A stretch of DNA of 64,000 nt from an uncultured Eremococcus sp. (lineage in GTDB: Bacteria; Bacillota; Bacilli; Lactobacillales; Aerococcaceae), in the NCBI GenBank assembly GCA_943914835.1, contig CALUDO010000001.1:1-64000 (forward strand). The letters are read 5' to 3'. Shown here one piece after another: positions 43,744 to 52,229 of this stretch. Every line of letters begins with the position of its first letter. Within the stretch, counting starts at the first letter, position 1. A program made the translations under genes and the position numbers. The notes under the pieces are model-generated. The model was not told the DNA's origin and searched no databases. It saw only the letters and a program-made list of their open reading frames with translations.

Positions 43744-44310
43744 ATGTTAACTATGAAAGATTTTATAGCTGAAGACGATCCATTATTACACCGGGAAGTA
43801 GCGGAAGTTAGCTTTCCTTTAAGTAAAGAAGATCGACAACTGGCCCAAGATATGCGTGACTTCTTAATCAATAGTCAGAATGAAGAAATAGCCAGTGAGT
43901 ATAATTTGCGTGCTGGAGTAGGGTTAGCTGCTCCTCAAATTGGCCAGGATAAGAAAATTTTTGCCATTTATATTGTGGATTATGATGAGTCTGGTCAACC
44001 GGGAGAGGTTTTATGGGATGAAATAGTATTTAATCCTAAGATAACTCGACACTCTGTCAAACAAGCGGCCTTAAAGGACGGAGAAGGGTGTTTATCAGTT
44101 AATCGTGAGGTCCCCGGCTTAGTTCCCAGACCCAAACGAGTGACATTCTCCTATCAGGATATAGATGGGAAAGTGCACGAACTTTCTTTATCAGACTATG
44201 AAGCGATTGTTTTCCAACATGAAATGGACCACCTTAAAGGGATTATGTTTTATGATCATATCCTGGCGGATGACCCTTGGGCTAATGATGGTTCTATATC
44301 AATTCTGTAA
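43744..44310 (+). CDS. def: Peptide deformylase
   Basis: The 188-residue type II deformylase shows GVGLAAPQIG, EGCLSV and QHEMDHLKG, supplying the metal ligands Cys, His and His. It removes formyl from N-terminal Met. ATG 43744 follows AGGAGG. Confidence 0.97.
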   Translation: MLTMKDFIAEDDPLLHREVAEVSFPLSKEDRQLAQDMRDFLINSQNEEIASEYNLRAGVGLAAPQIGQDKKIFAIYIVDYDESGQPGEVLWDEIVFNPKITRHSVKQAALKDGEGCLSVNREVPGLVPRPKRVTFSYQDIDGKVHELSLSDYEAIVFQHEMDHLKGIMFYDHILADDPWANDGSISIL

Positions 44311-44321
44311 GGAAATATTAT

Positions 44322-44351
44322 TTGACATTGACCTGAAAAATATTATATAAT
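44322..44351 (+). promoter_or_regulatory. Consensus sigma-A promoter of the tRNA-Arg gene
   Basis: TTGACA (44322-44327) and TATAAT (44346-44351), both perfect, are separated by 18 bp and lie 21 bp before the tRNA. Confidence 0.88.
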
Positions 44352-44372
44352 GACGTAGTTGTTATATAAGAT

Positions 44373-44446
44373 GCACCAGTAGCTCAGCTGGATAGAGCAT
44401 TCGCCTTCTAAGCGAAATGTCGGGGGTTCGAATCCCTCCTGGTGTA
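44373..44446 (+). tRNA. tRNA-Arg (anticodon UCU)
   Basis: A complete cloverleaf is readable: acceptor GCACCAG with CTGGTGT (G1-U72 wobble), D arm GCTC..GAGC, anticodon stem TTCGC/GCGAA enclosing loop CTTCTAA with anticodon TCT, and T arm with GGTTCGAATCC. The discriminator is A at 44446 and CCA is not encoded. It reads AGA codons. It has its own promoter and terminator. Confidence 0.97.
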
Positions 44447-44450
44447 CTTA

Positions 44451-44483
44451 AAAAGAGGCTAGGATTTCCTAGCCTCTTTTTTT
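44451..44483 (+). terminator. Terminator of the tRNA-Arg gene
   Basis: AAAAGAGGCTAGG (44451-44463) pairs with CCTAGCCTCTTTT (44468-44480) around ATTT, with further T residues; the A-run makes it usable for the leftward uvrC too. Confidence 0.92.
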
Positions 44484-44504
44484 GTATATATGGAATTAGA
44501 ATTT

Positions 44505-46301
44505 TTATTGATTGAGTTCGATCAGAATTCTTTCAGCAGTCTTATGATTGATTCCAAGACTTTGAATTTCTTGGACATCCGCTTCTTTAATACGTTGAAT
44601 TGATTTAAAGTGTTTTAAGAGCTTACTTCGGGTCTTGGGGCCAACACCATCAATATTCTCAAGGATTGAAGCAAAGGTATTTTTACTCCGGACATTTCGG
44701 TGGTAGGATATAGCGTAACGGTGGACTTCTTCTTGAATTCTTTGTAAGAGATGGAAAGCTTGGCTCTTAGGGTCTAAGTCCATAATCTCTTCGCTTGCCC
44801 CGTTTAAGAGGGATGCTGTTTTGTGGCGATCATCTTTAACCATACCCGAAACAGGAATAGCTAAACCCAGTTCTTTGATTATTTCTTTAGCGGCACGGAC
44901 CTGGATCAGACCGCCATCCATGAGGATAAGATCTGGTAAGGGTTGATTTTCTTTTAGGAGTCGTCGGTAGCGTCTTCTGATAACTTCTTGGGTTGAGGCA
45001 AATTCATTAGCCCCTTCGACTGTTTTTATCTTGTATTTCCGATAATTTTTACGGTCTTCTTTACCGTTTTGGTAGACTACCATGCCTGAGACGGCATTTG
45101 TTCCCTGAATATTGGAATGGTCAAAGGCTTCAATGTGATTGGCTTGGGATAGGTTTAGGGCTTGGGCTAGCTCATGGACGGCTTGATGTGTCTTCTTGTG
45201 GTTCATGGCTTGGAGACGAAATTTTTCATCCAGTGAAATTTTTGCATTTTTCTCACAAAGCTCTAAAATACTATGTTTTTTACCTCGTAATGGTGTTGTT
45301 ACGGGAAGATCAAGGAAATCCTTGAGGAGCTCTTTGTCTACATCAGATGGAACCAGGATTCTTTTTGGCAAAACTTGAGATTCTTCCTTATAGAACCTGG
45401 CGATTAAGGAGGTAACTTCATCTTCAGGTTCCCCATAGGCTGGTTCAATAATAGCTTTTCGTTTGAGGATAGACCCTTGCCGTAACATAAATACTTGAAT
45501 GGATATCCAACCTTTATCCATAACATAAGCAAAGACATCCGTATTATCATAGGATTGACTCATAACGCTTTGGCGTTCAACGGTGGTTTCGATATATTTT
45601 ATTTGATCGCGGTAGTCAGCAGCTTGTTCAAATTCCAATTTTTCAGCCGCCTTAGCCATTTTTTCTTTGAGTGTCTGTTTGATATCCAGCACATTTCCTT
45701 GGAAGAAATGTTTGATATTTTCAATTTGAGCTTGGTATTCGTCAACAGATACCTCATGGTCACAAGGACCAATACATTGGCCGAGATGGTAATAGAAGCA
45801 GGCTCGTTTTTCATTTAAGGGACATCGACGTAGGGGGTACGCCTTCTGGAGGACTTGTAGGGTAGAGGTGGCAGCCATGACATTAGGGAAGGGGCCAAAA
45901 TAGATTCCTCCGTCTTTAATGACAGAGTTGGTAATAAGTAACTGGGGATGACGTTCATGGGTAATTTTTAAGTAGGGATACATGGTCCCCTCTTTTAAAC
46001 GAATGTTATATTGAGGCTTATATTTTTGAATTAAGTTAATTTCGAGAATCAAGGCTTCTTTATTGGAATTGGTCACAATCGTTTCAAAATCGACAATTTC
46101 TGAAACGAGTTTGGTTGTTTTTGTATCATGAGCCCCTCTGAAATAGGATCGGACACGGTTTCTAAGTATTTTGGCCTTGCCTACATAAATAATTTGTCTC
46201 TTCTGGTCTTTCATTATATAGCAACCAGGTTCTTGAGGGAGTAGGCTGAGTTTGGCTTCCAGATGGGCTTTAATATCTTGACGCTTGTCTGGTGATGACA
46301 T
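44505..46301 (-). CDS. uvrC: Excinuclease ABC subunit C
   Basis: The protein has 598 residues from ATG 46301, which is 13 nt after AAGGAGG; another in-frame ATG at 46313 is only 1 nt from that site. An N-terminal GIY-YIG nuclease (GCYIMKDQKRQIIYVGKA), a UVR motif near residue 205, an RNase H-like nuclease domain (AFDHSNIQGTNAVSGMVV) and tandem helix-hairpin-helix motifs at the C-terminus are all present. It makes both incisions in nucleotide excision repair. It lies 40 bp downstream of a small OB-like gene. Confidence 0.96.
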   Translation of the reverse strand: MSSPDKRQDIKAHLEAKLSLLPQEPGCYIMKDQKRQIIYVGKAKILRNRVRSYFRGAHDTKTTKLVSEIVDFETIVTNSNKEALILEINLIQKYKPQYNIRLKEGTMYPYLKITHERHPQLLITNSVIKDGGIYFGPFPNVMAATSTLQVLQKAYPLRRCPLNEKRACFYYHLGQCIGPCDHEVSVDEYQAQIENIKHFFQGNVLDIKQTLKEKMAKAAEKLEFEQAADYRDQIKYIETTVERQSVMSQSYDNTDVFAYVMDKGWISIQVFMLRQGSILKRKAIIEPAYGEPEDEVTSLIARFYKEESQVLPKRILVPSDVDKELLKDFLDLPVTTPLRGKKHSILELCEKNAKISLDEKFRLQAMNHKKTHQAVHELAQALNLSQANHIEAFDHSNIQGTNAVSGMVVYQNGKEDRKNYRKYKIKTVEGANEFASTQEVIRRRYRRLLKENQPLPDLILMDGGLIQVRAAKEIIKELGLAIPVSGMVKDDRHKTASLLNGASEEIMDLDPKSQAFHLLQRIQEEVHRYAISYHRNVRSKNTFASILENIDGVGPKTRSKLLKHFKSIQRIKEADVQEIQSLGINHKTAERILIELNQ

Positions 46302-46341
46302 GGTGAGTGACATTCCTCCTTGGGATAATCTATTTTTTTGT

Positions 46342-46653
46342 CTAGTTTTCTTTTCTTTGGTATGGATACTTAAGATGTGGTGGAAGAGTATGGTCATGAC
46401 TGTTAATCCCTTTGTGATGGCTCAGGTATTTGTGAACTATAAATTGGCGGCGGTCATTATAATGTCCATAAAGTGCCAATGGGTCCCCCACTTGAACATC
46501 CAAGAGAAAAGAAAGAGCCTGGTGGACGACTAGGGCATGAACCACATCTCCCTGGCCTGTTTCTAGGTCTAAGTAAGCCATAGGTTGAGATTGGTTAGAG
46601 ATTAGTTTAGTTTTTTTTACGTATCCTTTTAAGTGTAGGCTTTCTTGATTCAT
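46342..46653 (-). CDS. Small OB-fold-like protein upstream of uvrC, unknown function
   Basis: The 103-residue protein from ATG 46653 has a good AGGAGG 7 nt upstream. The pattern of alternating hydrophobic strands with GYVKKTKLISN, AYLDLETG and VGDPLALYGHYNDRRQFIVH looks like a small OB-fold beta-barrel of the RPA/RecG-wedge kind. The tail is His- and Lys-rich. The 40-bp spacing to uvrC suggests an operon and perhaps a DNA-related role. No family is recognised; the OB interpretation is by eye only. Confidence 0.6.
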   Translation of the reverse strand: MNQESLHLKGYVKKTKLISNQSQPMAYLDLETGQGDVVHALVVHQALSFLLDVQVGDPLALYGHYNDRRQFIVHKYLSHHKGINSHDHTLPPHLKYPYQRKEN

Positions 46654-46745
46654 CAAGCATCCTCCTATAGACGTATTATAGCAAAAATGACGTATGGGAC
46701 TTAGACAACTATGATATAATTTAAGAAATTAAATGAGGTGAGTAA

Positions 46746-47768
46746 ATGATTAATGTTGCAACTATTGGAACATCCTGGATAACGGAGCAATTTATTAAAG
46801 CCTGTAAATTATCAGGACTCTATCATATCAAGGCTATTTATTCGCGGTCAGTGGATAATGCCAAAGATCTGGCAACGGTGTATAAGGCGGACTACTATAC
46901 CGATGCCTTAAATAATATTCTCTTTGATCCGGAAGTAGATTTGATATATATCGCCAGCCCGAATAGGATGCATTTTGACCAAGCTTTGAAGGCCGTAAAA
47001 GCAGGTAAACATGTCATTATTGAGAAACCTATGGTGGAAACTATTGACCAATGGCATAGTCTTCATGACGCTGCTTCAAAAAATAAAGTTTTTGTCTTTG
47101 AAGCAGCCCTCCATTATCAAAATCGTAACTACCGTCGCTTAAAAGAATTAGTCCAACATAAGTTATCTGAGAGAGACCAAGTGTTTTTAGGAGCTAATTT
47201 AAACTTGGGTCAATATTCTTCTCGCTATCTAAAATATTTGGATGCGATGGATAGACAAGTTCAGGCTCCGAATATTTTTAACCCAGATATGGGGGGAGGG
47301 AGTTTGGCAGACTTAGGGATTTACCCTATTTATGTGGCCTTAGACCTCTTTGGCATCCCCAATACTGTTCGATATAATGCGCAAAAAGGGCCTAATGGTG
47401 TAGACCTGTTTGGGACTATAGTTCTGAAATATGCAGATTTTGCTGTGAATATCTTTGTGTCCAAAGCCGTCCATTCTCAATTAACTAGTGAGATATATAT
47501 TGATGATGAAACTTTGGTGATCCATAATATTAGCCGGATAGACCGGGTGGACTTAATTGACGCAGCGGGACAAGAGGCTACGCTTATTTCTTATACTCCT
47601 GAAAATCCTATGTATGATGAATTGATTAATTTTGCTGAAGTTATCCAGCAGCCGGAAGACCGTCATTTGCAATTTGTTTATGAACAATGGAAACAGATGA
47701 GTTTATCGGTAGTCCAAACCATGCAATTGCTCCGTCAGTCTGCCCATCTATCTGAAAGCGATTTATAA
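46746..47768 (+). CDS. Gfo/Idh/MocA-family NAD(P)-dependent oxidoreductase
   Basis: The 340-residue protein has an N-terminal Rossmann fold (VATIGTSWITEQFIKACKLS), the family signature GKHVIIEKPMVE near residues 89-100 and the C-terminal alpha/beta domain with GGGSLADLGIYPI. Substrates in this family are sugars, inositols or related compounds and cannot be told here. ATG 46746 follows GAGGTGAG. It is convergent with nothing and has a 109-bp gap to the glycosyltransferase. Confidence 0.9.
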   Translation: MINVATIGTSWITEQFIKACKLSGLYHIKAIYSRSVDNAKDLATVYKADYYTDALNNILFDPEVDLIYIASPNRMHFDQALKAVKAGKHVIIEKPMVETIDQWHSLHDAASKNKVFVFEAALHYQNRNYRRLKELVQHKLSERDQVFLGANLNLGQYSSRYLKYLDAMDRQVQAPNIFNPDMGGGSLADLGIYPIYVALDLFGIPNTVRYNAQKGPNGVDLFGTIVLKYADFAVNIFVSKAVHSQLTSEIYIDDETLVIHNISRIDRVDLIDAAGQEATLISYTPENPMYDELINFAEVIQQPEDRHLQFVYEQWKQMSLSVVQTMQLLRQSAHLSESDL

Positions 47769-47771
47769 ATA

Positions 47772-47810
47772 TTTACATAAGATTTACATTTCCTTTGCAG
47801 AAGATTTACT
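47772..47810 (+). promoter_or_regulatory. Pho-box-like array of four hexamers with 11-bp period
   Basis: TTTACA (47772-47777), TTTACA (47783-47788), TTTGCA (47794-47799) and TTTACT (47805-47810) are spaced by exactly 5 bp each. An extended -10, TGGTAAACT, follows at 47817-47825 with no good -35. This is the architecture of PhoP/PhoB-family activator sites in Firmicutes. It would put the following glycosyltransferase under phosphate-limitation or a similar two-component control. Confidence 0.7.
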
Positions 47811-47877
47811 TGGGTGTGGTAAACTCTGAATAAGATATATGAGTATATTAGATGTGAGCGTGTAACGGAGGGGTCAT

Positions 47878-49044
47878 ATGCGGATTGCAATTGTTACGGA
47901 AACATTTTATCCAGCTACGGATGGAATTTGTACTCGGTTGGCTAACTTTGTAGTTGGTTTAAGAGATTTAGGACACCAGGTGATTGTTATCTCACCTGAT
48001 TTGGGAATTAAAGATTACCAAGGAATTCCTGTTTATACAATCGATTCGATTAACTTACCCTTGTATGGAACGCGTAAATGGGGCAAACCTTCGCGGCAAG
48101 TTAAAGGTATCCTTCAAGCTTTTAAGCCGGATGTGATTCATGCAGTGAATCCAATTTCTTTAGCTGTTGCTGGTATTTATTACGGGAATCAATTAGGAAT
48201 TCCGGTAATGGCCTCCTACCATACCCACCTGCCAGAATACTTAGACCATTATAGATTAGGTCTCCTCAAACCAGCATTATGGGATTATATTCGCTATTGG
48301 CACCAGCAAGTAGATTTAAATATTACCGTGTCAGAAGCCCTAAAACTTGAATTAGAAAATCAGAATATTCCGGTTAAAGGAGTAATCCCTAGGGGGATTT
48401 CAATTGACCAAAGAGATCCCAAGTTTTTTGATGAAAGTCTGTATAAGCAATTAACCTTTAACGAGCTAGGTAATAAGCTACTTGTTTATGTCGGACGCTT
48501 AGCAGCTGAGAAAGACCTTCATCATTTAAGGTGTGTTTTTGATTATCGGGATGATATTTGTTTAGCCTTTGTGGGTGATGGCCCCCAAAGAGAAGAACTT
48601 GAAGCAATTTTCCGTGGAACAAAAACCACCTTCTTAGGATTTAAACGAGGAGAAGACTTAGCTAAGTGTTTTGCGACTGGGGACGCATTTATCTTCCCTT
48701 CAACATCAGAAACCTTTGGCTTGGTTATCTCTGAAGCAATGGCATCTGGACAAGCCGTTATTGCGGCTGCCAGCCAGCCAACTTTGGAACAGATTGAGCC
48801 TTTTGTAACTGGTTTAGTTTATGAGTCAGGTAACACCGCTCAAATGATGAAGATGATAAATTACTTAGATGATCGTGACATGATGGATAAATTAGGTCAT
48901 CAGGCTCGTTTAGAGGCAGAGCAATATACCTGGGACAAGGCTACTCAACGTTTGTTGGGCTTCTATCAGGAGACGATGGATATCTCTTGTCATAAAGAAA
49001 GTCATCCAGGACGAATTAAATTATTAGAAAATTTCCTTTCTTAG
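47878..49044 (+). CDS. GT4-family glycosyltransferase (probable membrane glycolipid synthesis)
   Basis: The 388-residue GT-B fold enzyme has the N-terminal MRIAIVTETFYPATDG, donor-site segment LVYVGRLAAEKDL, and the GT4 signature STSETFGLVISEAMASGQ. The N-terminus resembles PimB/SQD2/MgdA-type lipid glycosyltransferases that use nucleotide sugars. No signal or membrane span is seen, so it is cytosolic or peripheral. The upstream Pho-box-like repeats suggest induction when phosphate is short, when glycolipids can replace phospholipids. The acceptor and sugar are inferred, not proved. ATG 47878 follows CGGAGGGG. Confidence 0.85.
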   Translation: MRIAIVTETFYPATDGICTRLANFVVGLRDLGHQVIVISPDLGIKDYQGIPVYTIDSINLPLYGTRKWGKPSRQVKGILQAFKPDVIHAVNPISLAVAGIYYGNQLGIPVMASYHTHLPEYLDHYRLGLLKPALWDYIRYWHQQVDLNITVSEALKLELENQNIPVKGVIPRGISIDQRDPKFFDESLYKQLTFNELGNKLLVYVGRLAAEKDLHHLRCVFDYRDDICLAFVGDGPQREELEAIFRGTKTTFLGFKRGEDLAKCFATGDAFIFPSTSETFGLVISEAMASGQAVIAAASQPTLEQIEPFVTGLVYESGNTAQMMKMINYLDDRDMMDKLGHQARLEAEQYTWDKATQRLLGFYQETMDISCHKESHPGRIKLLENFLS

Positions 49045-49058
49045 AGGATGTCATAAAG

Positions 49059-49101
49059 AATAGCTAGCAAAGGGGTCTAAACCTTATTGCTAGCTATTTT
49101 T
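49059..49101 (+). terminator. Terminator after the GT4 gene
   Basis: AATAGCTAGCAA (49059-49070) pairs with TTGCTAGCTATT (49087-49098) and is followed by T residues; it lies between convergent genes. Confidence 0.88.
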
Positions 49102-49142
49102 CAATATAATGGGTCTGCTTAGGCAAGCTTATTCACAGAAGT

Positions 49143-49781
49143 CTATTCTTCTTTCATTTTATGAGAAGGAAGAGTGGTAAGATAAAGGTGGCAAGTAGGT
49201 GAATAGGGTCTACAAATATGTCTGCCAAATTCAATCATGGCCTGATGGGCTCTACCCCAGTCTTGCGGGGGAAGAATCCGGGTCACACGATCTTCAATCT
49301 TTCTCGGACTGGCCTGAGCGGCCACAAGGCCGTGGTGTTTAGCAATTCTAGTAATGTGGCCATCTACAGCGAAGGCGGGTATATTATAGGCCTTGGAAAG
49401 GATTAGGTTGGCTGATTTGCGCCCTATACCAGCTATTTTCATCAGATCTTGACGGTTGGAAGGAACTTCTCCATGGAGGCGCTCGATTATTTGGCAAGAA
49501 GCCTGGTAAATATATTGAGCTTTGCGATGGTATAGGCCAATGGAGTCAATATAGCTTTCAACTTCAGCCGGAGAAGAAGAGGCAAGGACTTGAGGATTAG
49601 GGTACCGCTTAAATAAGCTAGGGGTTATCTTCGCAAGAGCTTTATCGCTGGTTTGGGCGCTGAGAATTAAGGCAATCATTAAATGGTAGGGTGTATCATA
49701 AGGCATATTTACCGAGATATCAGGATAAAGGTCCATAATAGTATAAAGGGTTTCTCGAGCTTGGTCATCATTTAATATCAT
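49143..49781 (-). CDS. nth: Endonuclease III with incomplete iron-sulfur ligand set
   Basis: The 212-residue protein has the helix-hairpin-helix and catalytic Lys (AGIGRKSANLILSKA) and the catalytic Asp (AFAVDGHITRIAKHH). It should cleave oxidised pyrimidines and abasic sites. The C-terminal cluster loop, normally C-x6-C-x2-C-x5-C, reads C-x6-C-x2-Y-x5-S here: the last two cysteines are Tyr (TAT) and Ser (TCT), each one base from a Cys codon. The [4Fe-4S] cluster is therefore probably absent. It is 9 bp downstream of pdxK and likely co-transcribed with it. Confidence 0.93.
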   Translation of the reverse strand: MILNDDQARETLYTIMDLYPDISVNMPYDTPYHLMIALILSAQTSDKALAKITPSLFKRYPNPQVLASSSPAEVESYIDSIGLYHRKAQYIYQASCQIIERLHGEVPSNRQDLMKIAGIGRKSANLILSKAYNIPAFAVDGHITRIAKHHGLVAAQASPRKIEDRVTRILPPQDWGRAHQAMIEFGRHICRPYSPTCHLYLTTLPSHKMKEE

Positions 49782-49790
49782 GCTTTAACC

Positions 49791-50627
49791 TCAATCTATC
49801 TGATTAGCTAGGTCAGCTATTGGACCCAGGAATGGTTCAAAACTTAGGGAGTTATTTTCCCAACCTGGCCGGTCCATTGAGTAGCTTGTAATAGTTGCTA
49901 GAAGATTTCCAGTCCTTCGAATTGCTGAACTGACTTCAAGGCCTCTTAGATGGAGGCCTGTTATGAGACTGGCAGCAAGGTCTCCCGTTCCGTAGAAAGG
50001 CAGGGGAGCATAGGCATGCATAAAAATTTCTTTGTCTCCAGTTTGATTTTGGTAGTAGAAACCAATTTTGTCCTCTCGCTGACTTTTGATCCCAGTAATA
50101 ATAACATGTTGGCTACCTTGGCTTAGTAATTTGTCAGAAAGTAATTCAAGGTCAAATTTGGACATACTGTCTTGAAATGGTGTATGAGTTAATAGACAAG
50201 CTTCAGTAAGGTTAGGAAATATACAATAGGCTTGGCTTAGGTAATCTTGCATTTGGCTGACATAATCACCATTAAAACTAGAATATAAGCGGCCATGGTC
50301 CCCCATAATTGGGTCAACAAATAGCTTTAATGGGTGAGGGTAGTGATGAATAAAGTTTTGTAAATTTTTTATTTCATCAGGACTAGCAAAGTAGCCAGAA
50401 AAAATAGCTTGAAATTGACTTGGTAGACTGAGGATATGATCCAAGATGTCTGAGAAGGATTGATCCATGGTTTGAATCACAGGTTTATAGCCCATGTGGG
50501 AGGAGAGAACCATGGTTGGGATAAGACCGGTTTGTATTCCACAAGCATTTAAAATAGGTAAGTTGATGTGACTAGCAACTTTATGAATTCCAGGAATATC
50601 ATTAATAACTAGACAGGATGGGGTCAT
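49791..50627 (-). CDS. Pyridoxal/pyridoxamine kinase (PdxY/PdxK type)
   Basis: The 278-residue ribokinase-fold enzyme has the typical N-terminus CLVINDIPGIHKVASH, the metal/phosphate region VDPIMGDHGRLY and the anion-hole GTGDLAASLITG. It phosphorylates vitamin B6 vitamers. The minus strand shows AAAGGAG before ATG 50627. Confidence 0.9.
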   Translation of the reverse strand: MTPSCLVINDIPGIHKVASHINLPILNACGIQTGLIPTMVLSSHMGYKPVIQTMDQSFSDILDHILSLPSQFQAIFSGYFASPDEIKNLQNFIHHYPHPLKLFVDPIMGDHGRLYSSFNGDYVSQMQDYLSQAYCIFPNLTEACLLTHTPFQDSMSKFDLELLSDKLLSQGSQHVIITGIKSQREDKIGFYYQNQTGDKEIFMHAYAPLPFYGTGDLAASLITGLHLRGLEVSSAIRRTGNLLATITSYSMDRPGWENNSLSFEPFLGPIADLANQID

Positions 50628-50750
50628 GAAAATAGCACTCCTTTAAAGGGTAATCTTTGGCAATTGTTATCCTTCTTTATGGAAGAATATTTCAGTTTCT
50701 AGTTTAATATTGTATAATATAATAAATCATAATTGAAGGGTGACAGGCTG

Positions 50751-52172
50751 ATGAAGAGGGTAAGCAAGCATAAGGAGACTATAGGACAATCTATAAAACA
50801 TTATAAAGGTCTGTGGGTTTTTGGACTTATTTTGGGACTCCTGGTTATAATTTACCTTTTAGGAGTGGCCTTCTACCAAAGTCGCTTTCTTCCCAATACT
50901 TATGCTGGCCAGATATCTTTATCTAATCTTGGTCCAGATAAGGCCCAAAAGAAATTGGTTAATCATCTGGGAGACCTGGATATTTATTTCAAAGAAGGCC
51001 AGGAAGACCTGGGCTTTATTCCCTTAGGTGCTTTGGAACTTGATTTAGATCAAACAAAGGGAAACCTGGAAGGATTTCTAGCCCAACAAAATCCTTGGGA
51101 ATGGCCTATTCAACAAATTCAACAAGCTAAATACTTACCTATTGGGACCGACATTTTCCCTGATAAGCATTTACTAAATGACTTAGTAACCAGTCTTGGG
51201 ATTCATAATGAAGAACGTCAGCCGGCAAAGGATGCCAAGTTACTAGAAGATGAGGCAGGTAACTTACAGGTCGAAGAAGAAGTCTACGGACGGCAGGTGA
51301 CAGGTGACTCCCTGGGCCAAACTTTGGCGGATAACCTATCCCAAGGTAAAACAGCAATTGATCTTGGTCAAGCCTATGTCCAACCTCAAGTATTTGCTCA
51401 AGGGTCCTCTATAGAGAAACTTAAAAGCGAGTACCAAGAAATGAAGGAAACGCAAATTACCTTAGTCTTTAATAATCAGGAAGTTAGGATCCCATCCGAA
51501 CTAATTGAGCAATGGCTTAGTTTAGATGACCAGGGACAAGCCCAGGTGAATCGGGAAGAGATTGAAGACTATCTCTACCAAGTGAATGTGGAATATGCTG
51601 GACTTTTTTCGAGTCATGATTTTCTATCTACTTACCAAGGTTGGGTGACTGTTGATCCGGGAACATTTGGATGGTATATTGATCGCTTCCAAGAGGCTGA
51701 AGTCATTGCGGATAATATATTAGCTGGTGGAAGTTACAAAAGGGAGCCAATCATTGGAGGGCAAGGCTACCAAGCCGATAATGAATTTGGCAGTTCTTAT
51801 GTTGAAGTTGATTTGACTAACCAAATGATGCTTGTCTATGTAGAGGGTAAGCTAGTCCTTGAAACACCGATCGTTTCTGGAAATATTGGGACATCAACTG
51901 TTCCAGGTGCCTATCAAGTGTGGCAAATGTTAGAAAATACTGATCTAAGGGGCTATAATCCGCGGACGCAGAGAGACTATGTTCAACCTGTCTCCTATTG
52001 GATTGCCTTTGATGATAATGCCCAAGGAATTCACGATGCTTCTTGGCAGTCGTCTTTTGGTGGGACTGTCTACCAGAATGCTGGGTCTCTAGGGTGTATT
52101 AATACGCCTCCTTCCATTATGGGGCAGGTGTTTGAAACTGTGTATGTGGGTATGCCAGTCGTAATTTTTTAA
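50751..52172 (+). CDS. L,D-transpeptidase with membrane anchor (YkuD domain)
   Basis: The 473-residue protein starts at ATG 50751, 8 nt after AAGGGTG; an in-frame TTG at 50733 is less likely. A cytoplasmic basic N-terminus, one membrane helix (about 24-44), two PG_binding_4-like domains and a C-terminal YkuD domain with IHDASWQSSFGG and the catalytic AGSLGCINTP are visible. It cross-links peptidoglycan stems or attaches proteins outside the membrane. A TATAAT at 50713-50718 may be its -10. Confidence 0.92.
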   Translation: MKRVSKHKETIGQSIKHYKGLWVFGLILGLLVIIYLLGVAFYQSRFLPNTYAGQISLSNLGPDKAQKKLVNHLGDLDIYFKEGQEDLGFIPLGALELDLDQTKGNLEGFLAQQNPWEWPIQQIQQAKYLPIGTDIFPDKHLLNDLVTSLGIHNEERQPAKDAKLLEDEAGNLQVEEEVYGRQVTGDSLGQTLADNLSQGKTAIDLGQAYVQPQVFAQGSSIEKLKSEYQEMKETQITLVFNNQEVRIPSELIEQWLSLDDQGQAQVNREEIEDYLYQVNVEYAGLFSSHDFLSTYQGWVTVDPGTFGWYIDRFQEAEVIADNILAGGSYKREPIIGGQGYQADNEFGSSYVEVDLTNQMMLVYVEGKLVLETPIVSGNIGTSTVPGAYQVWQMLENTDLRGYNPRTQRDYVQPVSYWIAFDDNAQGIHDASWQSSFGGTVYQNAGSLGCINTPPSIMGQVFETVYVGMPVVIF

Positions 52173-52189
52173 ACCATTTGTACCATAAC

Positions 52190-52222
52190 AAAAGCCCCAG
52201 CAGGTTAGAAGCTGGGGCTTTT
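52190..52222. terminator. Bidirectional terminator between the L,D-transpeptidase and ArAE-like genes
   Basis: Perfect arms AAAAGCCCCAGC (52190-52201) and GCTGGGGCTTTT (52211-52222) with a 9-nt loop between convergent genes. Confidence 0.92.
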
Positions 52223-52229
52223 GCTTGTT

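Noticed and set aside
45495..45818. 107-codon plus-strand frame inside uvrC
   Set aside because: Antisense shadow of uvrC with no ribosome site and no recognisable domain.
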